A stretch of DNA of 64,000 nucleotides from Bactericera cockerelli. Taxonomy: Eukaryota > Arthropoda > Insecta > Hemiptera > Triozidae. Position numbers and translations under genes: made by a program. Each line of letters starts with the position of its first letter. The first letter of the stretch is position 1. Under the pieces are notes generated by a model, which saw nothing but the letters and a program-made list of their open reading frames with translations, was not told the DNA's origin and ran no database searches. This document shows, piece after piece, positions 55,901 to 61,754 of this stretch. The stretch is taken from positions 7,033,202 to 7,097,201 of the forward strand of contig CM044967.1 of assembly GCA_024516035.1 (NCBI GenBank), written 5' to 3'.

Positions 55901-58900
55901 ATATCTACGAGTTCGTAGGTACGATAGTGATATTAATTAGAGCAGGTGTAACTAATGTTAGTGTTTTTTTTTTATGTAGGTAAAAATATTATATTTGTAA
56001 ATTGGGTAAAATATTTATGTATAAATATCACAATAAAAAAAAAGTATTGTGCTCATTTTTGTATGTACGATTCACGAGATTCACAGATAATGATACTGAT
56101 AACAATAGACAGTTTGCGCAGTTCAGAGATAGGTTACGCTAATTGAATAGAATTGAACTTTTTGACGTATCTGACGAAAACTCGTTTCTGCACATGCTCA
56201 CATTTCCTTAATTGAATTTGCGTACGTATTCTGCAAAACCTCACTAATGACGAATACAAAAATTCTTTCTTCTAGTTTGAATTTCCTGAATAACAAAATC
56301 AACTCTCGATTCAATACCAAAGACTGGCAACCCCTGGAACTATACAAGAATTCTCTGCTACAAGGTGACTCGGAAGTTCCTAAGAAGAACTACTCGAGGA
56401 AGAAGAAGGACGTTGGTGAGTGCGCTACAGGGTGCCTGTCAATGTATCACTGATTTTCTTTACTCGACAAAGTATTTTTGGATATTTATTTAACAAAATA
56501 TTTCATTACCCTTGAGCATGGTCTCAGTTCAAGAAAATCGTTGGTATTGTGATATTCAAGAATGACTTGAGAAAACTTTGGTCCTTCAAGTCAGACTTTG
56601 TTTATTTTGATTTATGAATGAATATCTCTTTGACCCAACGCGTCTTTAAAAAATCATAGCAACAATACATTGACGTCAAAGACTAACCAACTAACATCAA
56701 TTCCATTGTCAATAATTCATTTACATTACCTTCTTTTGAAGTTGATTCATATGATAACCATCTGTGTGCCATGCAGGGTTCTAACTTGAACCTATAAAAA
56801 TTGTAATTGCAACTAAAAGTAACTGATCTCTTTCAGCCATGGTTGATGATGCTTTTAATATTGATAATTTTAATGCTATCAATAATAATAATATTGCCTT
56901 ATTCCAGCAGTACACCCAAGACGTATTATTATGTGGTCACAATCCCAAATGGGAAAATAATTGTCATGTCCCAGCTGGTTTCGAAACCACAACCTCTAGA
57001 TTACCAGGCCAACGTGACGCCTTGAGCACTGAGCTACCGGCGGGACATTTGAGGTCGTACCATTAGATTTTTTTTTTAAAGAACATAACATTGTTTCAAA
57101 AATTCTTAGAACTATAAATTGAAACACCAATACCAATGTTCACATTGTCACATAGATTTAACTTGTCTACGAGTAATAACAGGTTCATATTTTTACTTCA
57201 TACGATTTTCTCTTCTTTCTCCACAGCAGAGGAACATGAGGATTTGGACATGGACAATTTATCTCTCGATGACAATGATCTCCCGTAAGTAATCTAACGA
57301 GTTTTATAAAAATACATTTAAAAACAAACACAATACTTGCGTTATCTTAGATATTCTCGGAAGTAAAACCCCATTTTTTATTTAATAGCACACTGACAAA
57401 TAAACAAACAAACTAACAGATAGACAGATAAACGAAAGCCAAATCGTCTAGTATGCATGTTAAAACAGAACCTCACTTAGTGAGGTCACTTCGCTCCCGC
57501 ACTGTGTTCGGTGTCTCGCTAGAGGACTATAAACAGAGAACAGACTAGCCAGGCTAGCTTCCCGTTTCCTATGGGTTTAATGGCTTTTACAGAAAAGTCC
57601 AAGTCCTCATGATGGTTGATCGCACATAGAACTATGTGGTTCAGGACGAGCCAACTTTGAAATAAAGTTGCCTGGAGACCATCACTCACCCCACCAGCTG
57701 TAGCCCAGCTGGCTACAACAACAACAACTTACTGTGTTCGGTTAATCTCTATACAGTATGTTTCAGAAAAGGTGGCCACCCCCTCGTAACTTTTGAACGC
57801 GACGGAATTTTTCAATTCTGTAAAGTCCTAGGTATAGGAAGTGCCCTATGGCCCATCCTGTGGTCATATTTATTTTTGGCCCCGGTCGGCCCTTCCGGCT
57901 TTTAGGCCATATTTTTTCATTTTTCTCGCGAATTTTAAATGGAATGCTATATTTTTTTATTCCTGTTAATTAAAGTCTAAGTTAGGTTGAGTATAATGAG
58001 CTTTTAAAATTTTCAAAAACCTTATCAGGGGCGGAGCTAGTAGGGTGCAAGTTTCAAAACTATTACACCCTGTATTTCAGCGTTAGTTAGATTTTTTAGT
58101 ACTTTTTTTATGTTGATAGGTTCAAAATATTGTTTTACACCATATGAAATCAAAAAAATATTCTTGTTTACTTTTAATCAGGGTCATAGTAAGGTTTTTG
58201 TAAAAGTACTTTTTTTCTCACGTCAATTTTTCCATAAATTAATGGTGTTCTCGAAATTGGCATTTTTAGAGGTGAAAGTCTGCAGTGACATATGTTTTTT
58301 TATGCTTTAAATCGAAAGAAAACTTAACGGAGAAGCGATTAAGATCATAAAAAAAGCCATTTAACCTGTTAGTTTTTTCACGACAGTGTCCGGTAAAGTG
58401 GGTGAATTTCGTATTGGATTTTTTTGTTGTTGAGGAAACACAATTGGCATAGAAAATAAATAATACCTAATAAGGGAATAATACTTCAATTAACATAATT
58501 AAATGCGAAATTAAATGAAGATTATTTCTTCTAAATCAGTGCCGGATAATTTTTTTTTTTCTCTCTCTCTTTTTCTCTCTCTCTCTTCTCCTCTTTAAAA
58601 TAATTGAATTGGTTTAATTTTCACCCTCAAGAGTTTGGTACTTGACCTGGTATTTTTTTCTCTTAAATTTCGAGATAATTAGATTTTTATTTAGAGACCT
58701 GGTATTCATTACTAGCAACACCAGTATGATTTTTTTTTTTTTAATTTGGGTTTAATATCGCGTTTCATATCATAACGGGGGTGTTACCCTCCGTTCGCAA
58801 GAAACTCACCAACCTCCTAAACACATTTATCTCACCCAGCCTGGGTTAGGCCGGAATACCAGCATCACGAAGTCTTCTCCTCGCTGGACGTTGCTTAACT

Positions 58901-61754
58901 TCAGTGATCCTACAAGAATCGTTGCATTCAAAGCGCCATCGGACTGACTCCAGAATTATTGACAATGTGTTTTCTACAGATTTTACCAACTTACCAACTA
59001 AAATTGTCTCAAGAGGGGACCCCTAGGCCGACTTTAAAAGCAGCATTATCTGATAATTATTTTTGATACAACTTGAACTTTGAAAAGTGAAAAAAAGAGA
59101 GAGAGAAAAAAAAATAAAAAATATCCGGCATTGATTTAGAACAAATAATCTTCATTTAATTTCGCATTTAGTTATGTTAATTGAAGTATTTTTCCCTTAT
59201 TAGATATTATTTATTTTCTATGACAATTGTGTTTCTTCAACAACAAAAAAAAATCCAATACGAAATTCACCCACTTTACCGGACACTGTCGTGAAAAAAC
59301 TAGCAGGTTAAATGGCTTTTTTTATGATCTTAATCGCTTCTCCGTTAAGTTTTCTTTCGATTTAAAGCATAAAAAACATATGTCACTGCAGACTTTCACC
59401 TCTAAAAATGCCAATTTCGAGAACACCATTAATTTACGGAAAAATTGACGTGAGAAAAAAAAGTACTTTTACAAAAACCTTACTATGACCCTGATTAAAA
59501 GTAAACAAGAATATTTTTTTGATTTCATATGGTGTAAAACAATATTTTGAACCTATCAACATAAAAAAAGTACTAAAAAATCTAACTAACGCTGAAATAC
59601 AGGGTGTAACAGTTTTGAAACTTGCACCCTACTAGCTCCGCCCCTGATAAGGTTTTTGAAAATTTTAAAAGCTCATTATACTCAACCTAACTTAGACTTT
59701 AATTAATAGGAATAAAAAATATAGCATTCCATTTAAAATTCGCGAGAAAAATGAAAAAATATGGCCTAAAAGCCGGAAGGGCCGACCGGGGCCAAAAATA
59801 AATATGACCACAGGATGGGCCATAGGGCACTTCCTATACCTAGGACTTTACAGAATTGAAAAATTCCGTCGCGTTCAAAAGTTACGAGGGGGTGGCCACC
59901 TTTTCTGAAACATACTGTATATAAAACAGAAAAAAGGACTACCTACCTATGTTTGTTTGTTTGTTTGTCCGGAGTTGTTTAGCCAAAACGGTAAGAGATA
60001 GCGAAAAATGTCTCAGAATTGACCCCCCCAAAACCATTATCGCTTTGTCTAGAAAAGTTATAAAAAGTTCAAAAAGGCATTGCTGTCCAGCATTACGGCC
60101 ATGCCTTAGTAAATTTGAAATTTAGTCCCGTTGCAAAGCACGGGCAAACGGCTAGTAACACATATATTTCCTATGCAGGATGCGGCACCACAGCGAGGAG
60201 ACCCAGCCTATGGCTCGGTCCGGGACTCCCACCCGCATGTCCAAGAGACCACGCGAGGACACCACAATGATCAACGCGGGCCTCGAGGAACAGGAGGCCA
60301 CCACAGAGCAGCGGCCCGCCAGACAGTGCACCACCCGCAGTGTTGTCTACAGATACCTGGACCCGGACGATGGCGACAACCAGTCTCCCATGTAAATGAT
60401 TTCATCTGTGTGCAGTCGAAATCATTCTCATGTAAATGATTTCATCTGTGTACAGTCGAAATCATTCTCATGTAAATGATTTCATCTGTGTGCAGTCGAA
60501 ATCATTCTCATGTAAATGATTTCATCTGTGTGCAGTCAAAATCATTCTCATGTAAATGATTTCATCTGTGTGCAGTCGAAATCATTCTCATGTAAATGAT
60601 ATCATCTGTGTGCAGTCGAAATCATTCTCATGTAAATGATTTCATCTGTGTGCAGTCAAAATCATTCTCATGTAAATGATTTCATCTGTGTGCAGTCGAA
60701 ATCATTCTCATGTAAATGATTTCATCTGTGTGCAGTCAAAATCATTCTCATGTAAATGATTTCATCTGTGTGCAGTCGAAATCATTCTCATGTAAATGAT
60801 TTCATCTGTGTGCAGTCGAAATCATTCTCATGTAAATGATTTCATCTGTGTGCAGTCAAAATCATTCTCATGTAAATGATTTCATCTGTGTGCAGTCGAA
60901 ATCATTCTCATGTAAATGATTTCATCTGTGTGCAGTCGAAATCATTCTCATGTAAATGATTTCATCTGTGTGCAGTCAAAATCATTCTCATGTAAATGAT
61001 TTCATCTGTGTGCAGTCGAAATCATTCTCATGTAAATGATTTCATCTGTGTGCAGTCGAAATCATTCTCATGTAAATGATTTCATCTGTGTGCAGTCGAA
61101 ATCATTCTCATGTAAATGATTTCATCTGTGTGCAGTCAAAATCATTCTCATGTAAATGATTTCATCTGTGTGCAGTCGAAATCATTCTCATGTAAATGAT
61201 TTCATCTGTGTGCAGTCGAAATCATTCTCATGTAAATGATTTCATCTGTGTGCAGTCGAAATCATTCTCATGTAAATGATTTCATCTGTGTGCAGTCGAA
61301 ATCATTCTCATGTAAATGATTTCATCTGTGTGCAGTCGAAATCATTCTCATGTAAATGATTTCATCTGTGTGCAGTCGAAATCATTCTCATGTAAATGAT
61401 TTCATCTGTGTGCAGTCGAAATCATTCTCATGTAAATGATTTCATCTGTGTGCAGTCAAAATCATTCTCATGTAAATGATTTCATCTGTGTGCAGTCAAA
61501 ATCATTCTCATGTAAATGATTTCATCTGTGTGCAGTCGAAATCATTCTCATGTAAATGATTTCATCTGTGTGCAGTCAAAATCATTCTCATGTAAATGAT
61601 TTCATCTGTGTGCAGTCGAAATCATTCTCATGTAAATGATTTCATCTGTGTGCAGTCGAAATCATTCTCATGTAAATGATTTCATCTGTGTGCAGTCAAA
61701 ATCATTCTCATGTAAATGATTTCATCTGTGTGCAGTCGAAATCATGGCCGTTGA
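38563..61754 (+). CDS. SA: Cohesin subunit SA / stromalin (STAG)
   Basis: HEAT-repeat subunit of cohesin that binds the Rad21 kleisin and is needed for sister-chromatid cohesion. Exons found: 38563-38678, 38933-39165, 39997-40193, 41016-41213, 41796-42000, 42415-42640, 43859-44012, 44356-44504, 45278-45497, 46311-46534, 47460-47642, 51119-51422, 52193-52362, 52855-52986, 53413-53572, 53992-54179, 54976-55079, 56276-56415, 57227-57284, 60179-60395. STAG domain in exons 4-6 and stromalin conservative domain in exons 6-8 are nearly canonical. Junctions are GT-AG and in phase except three places: one base short in exon 10, one base short in exon 17, and a missing segment between exons 17 and 18. 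The stop is either TAA at 60393-60395 or, if the last array is spliced out, TGA at 61752-61754. Low identity in the N- and C-terminal tails is normal for the family. Confidence 0.94.
38933..39165 (+). CDS. SA: SA exon 2: acidic N-terminal tail
   Basis: Reads [18 protein letters not shown] and [19 protein letters not shown]. Met/Gln/Asp-rich. The phase 2 junction restores a Met codon. Ends phase 1. Confidence 0.87.
39275..39465 (+). mobile_element. Retroposon-like 3' tail
   Basis: GGGTGGAAGAGATTGCCATA + GGCAATACCCTGCC, then AT-rich with ACTAATAAAGTG and an AATAAA-rich end. Copies at 32070-32250 (plus), 42170-42355 (minus) and 62800-62900 (plus, decayed). Looks like a non-LTR retrotransposon 3' tail. 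Confidence 0.6.
39997..40193 (+). CDS. SA: SA exon 3: RRP-rich tail leading to STAG domain
   Basis: Reads [20 protein letters not shown] then [18 protein letters not shown], matching the conserved lead-in to the STAG domain. Phase 0 at donor GGT|GTAAGT. Confidence 0.92.
40226..40395. repeat. Interspersed repeat, inverted partner at 46805-46972
   Basis: GGACTATAAACAGGGAGTAG, GGGGGCCCTTGTCAATTATT, CATTCCTCCACTGTCTGGCT. The reverse complement is present directly after the 39-bp array in SA intron 10. The start GACTATAAACAG recurs at 57530. Confidence 0.75.
41016..41213 (+). CDS. SA: SA exon 4: STAG domain
   Basis: [20 protein letters not shown] through [16 protein letters not shown] to [11 protein letters not shown]; the conserved STAG helix with the Cys-Gly-Cys turn. 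Confidence 0.95.
41243..41345 (-). mobile_element. 5S-type SINE body fragment
   Basis: TTACGTCGCTTTCAACTGCA, GTCATATCACGACGGGGGTT; body only, starting 30 nt after the SA exon 4 donor. Confidence 0.65.
41796..42000 (+). CDS. SA: SA exon 5: STAG domain
   Basis: [20 protein letters not shown] and [20 protein letters not shown], then [17 protein letters not shown], almost identical to the family. Phase 1 at donor. Confidence 0.96.
42170..42355 (-). mobile_element. Retroposon-like 3' tail, reverse
   Basis: Reverse of the same repeat: GGCGGGGTTATTGCCTATGG and CAATCTCTTCCACCCAACCC at its right end. In SA intron 5, 60 nt from exon 6. Confidence 0.6.
42415..42640 (+). CDS. SA: SA exon 6: end of STAG, start of stromalin domain
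   Basis: [20 protein letters not shown] then [18 protein letters not shown], and [10 protein letters not shown] at the end. The 5' flank carries a retroposon-like tail (42170-42355) about 60 nt from the acceptor. Confidence 0.96.
42861..43066 (+). mobile_element. tRNA-headed SINE, family 1
   Basis: CCCGGTAGCTCAGTCGTCAA, GAGGTCGCGGGTTTGAAAC, body CCTCTCATTTGGGATTTTGA, ending GGCGATATCATTCATT. In SA intron 6. Confidence 0.7.
43083..43270 (+). mobile_element. tRNA-like SINE, family 4
   Basis: GGGTCGCACAATGATTGTAA head, GGCGCGGGATCGAATTCCAT box B, tail TTCGGTAGTTACCTTCCACT. The tail recurs at about 41695-41722 and, inverted, at 44640-44670. Confidence 0.55.
43859..44012 (+). CDS. SA: SA exon 7: stromalin conservative domain
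   Basis: [20 protein letters not shown] and [20 protein letters not shown]; core of the SCD. Phase 2 in, 0 out. Confidence 0.96.
44356..44504 (+). CDS. SA: SA exon 8: stromalin conservative domain
   Basis: [20 protein letters not shown] and [20 protein letters not shown]. Ends phase 2 (CTC AA|GTAAGT). Confidence 0.96.
44959..45133. repeat. Inverted repeat near SA exon 9
   Basis: TTTCTAACCAAAGTTAACCA...AACTGGAAGCAAG and its complement at 45075-45133; an inner GGAAGAGGAAA/TTTCCTCTTCC pair also folds. MITE-like, about 145 bp before the exon. Confidence 0.75.
45278..45497 (+). CDS. SA: SA exon 9: HEAT repeats
   Basis: [20 protein letters not shown] and [15 protein letters not shown]. Preceded by two copies of CTACTTATTCCTCCAG 36 bp apart; only the second acceptor keeps the frame open. 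Confidence 0.95.
45974..46104. repeat. Inverted-repeat MITE, related copy at 20354-20484
   Basis: Ends ATGAAACAGGATTAAATTTA and TTAATTCTGTTTTAT, with AAGATAAGCCAGAC inside. The copy in slpr intron 1 has AAACAGGATTTAAGTTAAGA and AATCCTGTTTCAT and shares the GGTTGAAACTC core. Confidence 0.65.
46311..46534 (+). CDS. SA: SA exon 10: HEAT repeats, one base short, ends in a minisatellite
   Basis: [50 protein letters not shown]. After a run of six C (46505-46510) the conserved VGRGPNRR continues in the next frame. The exon is 224 nt where 225 is needed. Donor CGA|GTTAGT at 46535 lies in the first unit of a 39-bp tandem array. Confidence 0.85.
46518..46800 (+). repeat. 39-bp tandem array across the SA exon 10 donor
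   Basis: Units start at 46518, 46557, 46596, 46635, 46674, 46713, 46752, with a partial eighth at 46791. Each contains GAGGCCCCAACAGACGAGTT and AGTACAAACC. Units differ only at ACAATAT/AAAATAT and near the end. 39 is divisible by three, so all frames stay open. Confidence 0.95.
46805..46972. repeat. Interspersed repeat, inverted partner of 40226-40395
   Basis: AGCCAAACAGTGGAGGAATG, AATAATTGACAAGGGCCCCC, CTACTCCCTGTTTATAGTCC. Class unknown; SINE-sized. Confidence 0.72.
47148..47322 (-). mobile_element. tRNA-headed SINE, family 1
   Basis: Reverse orientation: ATATCGCCTTATTTTTACTT at the left end; TTTCGAACCCGCGACACTTC box B; head ends at CAATTGAACTACCGAGAC. Confidence 0.68.
47460..47642 (+). 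CDS. SA: SA exon 11: HEAT repeats
   Basis: [20 protein letters not shown], then [20 protein letters not shown] and YFDLNIY. Phase 0 both ends. Confidence 0.95.
49536..49640 (+). mobile_element. tRNA-headed SINE head, family 2
   Basis: GCACGATTAGCTCAGTGGTA and GATCCCACACGGGTCAGAAC; truncated after AGCCAGCAAAAAATTC. Confidence 0.55.
49917..49992. repeat. CT/GA microsatellite
   Basis: Long uninterrupted CT dinucleotide run in the spacer of the SA intron 11 foldback. Shorter GA/CT runs occur at 7158-7172, 44212-44232 and 58561-58588. Confidence 0.95.
51119..51422 (+). CDS. SA: SA exon 12: HEAT repeats
   Basis: [51 protein letters not shown]-rich codons against AT-rich flanks. Ends phase 1. Confidence 0.95.
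51858..51994. repeat. Small inverted-repeat MITE
   Basis: CTTAGTGCGGAATTAATGGAC near the left end and CTATTAATTCCGCCCTTAA at the right; the arms match with a few mismatches. SA intron 12. Confidence 0.6.
52193..52362 (+). CDS. SA: SA exon 13
   Basis: [20 protein letters not shown], Pro-rich loop, then [18 protein letters not shown], equivalent to the family's ALQCSHYSILWQL. Very GC-rich. Confidence 0.93.
52686..52742 (+). repeat. CATCCAACCATCCAATAAT triple repeat
   Basis: Three tandem copies of an about 20-bp CCATCCAA unit in SA intron 13. Confidence 0.85.
52855..52986 (+). CDS. SA: SA exon 14
   Basis: [20 protein letters not shown], then [21 protein letters not shown] Gly run from an eight-G tract is not typical for the family. 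The acceptor TACTAAG has a weak pyrimidine tract. Confidence 0.88.
53413..53572 (+). CDS. SA: SA exon 15
   Basis: [38 protein letters not shown]-richer than its neighbours. Phase 0 in, 1 out. Confidence 0.93.
53992..54179 (+). CDS. SA: SA exon 16
   Basis: [20 protein letters not shown] and [20 protein letters not shown], conserved HKRRN...K...YGDIIK block. Phase 1 in, 0 out. Confidence 0.96.
54355..54640. mobile_element. 5S-type SINE fragments
   Basis: 54361-54425 carries the minus-strand 5S head piece GTTAAGCAACGTCTAGCGAG. 54590-54640 carries the plus-strand tail of the body (TTGGAGGGTAAAACCAC). Confidence 0.6.
54976..55079 (+). CDS. SA: SA exon 17, one base short
   Basis: INKVTYA in the inherited frame, then [20 protein letters not shown] in the next frame, corresponding to the family's AKTLILSLQQLFNEL. 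The break is at the CC of 54995-54996. Length is 104; 105 is needed. Confidence 0.85.
55080..56275 (+). other. Gap between SA exons 17 and 18: expected exon not found
   Basis: The family has roughly 70-90 residues (ELARRFALTFGLD...LLRQDK region) between the blocks encoded by exons 17 and 18. No frame in this stretch gives them. An ORF after TTTTTCAG at 55243 ([18 protein letters not shown]) does not match. See finding. Confidence 0.6.
56276..56415 (+). CDS. SA: SA exon 18: after a missing segment
   Basis: [20 protein letters not shown] then [15 protein letters not shown], matching the conserved WxPLxxYRNSLL block. Entry phase requires two preceding nucleotides, so it cannot join exon 17 directly (that gives a stop after five codons). 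Confidence 0.88.
56876..57057 (-). mobile_element. tRNA-headed SINE, family 1
   Basis: Reverse orientation: ATTGCCTTATTCCAGCAGTA, then GTCCCAGCTGGTTTCGAAAC and CACTGAGCTACCGGCGGGAC. In SA intron 18. Confidence 0.7.
57227..57284 (+). CDS. SA: SA exon 19: acidic micro-exon
   Basis: [20 protein letters not shown]. Acceptor is CAGCAG, so the first Ala codon can be skipped (57230 start). Phase 1 in, 2 out. Confidence 0.85.
57751..59920. mobile_element. Very long-armed foldback element
   Basis: Ends ATACAGTATGTTTCAGAAAA and TTTTCTGAAACATACTGTAT. Arms about 57751-58600 and 59095-59920 are reverse complements over about 830 bp. Spacer about 500 bp with a 5S-type SINE. Confidence 0.9.
58745..58960 (-). 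mobile_element. 5S rRNA-headed SINE
   Basis: Minus strand: GATGGCGCTTTGAATGCAAC, GGATCACTGAAGTTAAGCAA, CGTCCAGCGAGGAGAAGACT, then the shared body. Sits in the spacer of the 57751-59920 foldback. Confidence 0.78.
59925..60155 (+). mobile_element. Helitron-like 3' end
   Basis: GCAAAGCACGGGCAAACGGCTAG followed by T, with upstream TGTCCGGAGTTGTTTAGCC typical of non-autonomous Helitron relatives. Ends 24 nt before SA exon 20. Confidence 0.5.
60179..60395 (+). CDS. SA: SA exon 20: C-terminal tail
   Basis: [20 protein letters not shown] and [14 protein letters not shown], ending [14 protein letters not shown] before TAA at 60393-60395. The stop straddles a good donor (AT|GTAAAT at 60392) that is also the left edge of a 34-unit tandem array. 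If spliced to the final acceptor at 61734-61735, the end becomes SP-IRNHGR-stop. I cannot tell which form is real. Confidence 0.8.
60389..61745 (+). repeat. 40-bp tandem array, 34 units, at SA 3' end
   Basis: Unit ATCATTCTCATGTAAATGAT + TTCATCTGTGTGCAGTCGAA. Thirty-four units ending every 40 bp from 60420 to 61740. Almost all variation is one G/A site (GTCGAA against GTCAAA, 11 A units), plus TACAG in unit 2 and ATCATCTG in unit 6. Starts within the last codons of exon 20. Confidence 0.97.

Larger units (their letters stand above)
57285..60178 (+). other. SA intron 19 (2.9 kb) with foldback and Helitron-like end
   Basis: Holds a SINE-like repeat (57528-57730), a long foldback (57751-59920) with a 5S-type SINE in its spacer, and a Helitron-like 3' end at about 60155, only 24 nt before exon 20. 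Confidence 0.7.

Noticed and set aside
60389..61745. CRISPR-like regular array
   Set aside because: Pure head-to-tail 40-bp repeats with no unique spacers, in an animal gene.
38563..61754. SA locus as a pseudogene because of frameshifts
   Set aside because: Splice sites and protein are otherwise conserved over 20 exons. The two indels sit at C runs, so base errors are likelier; the missing segment is left open.
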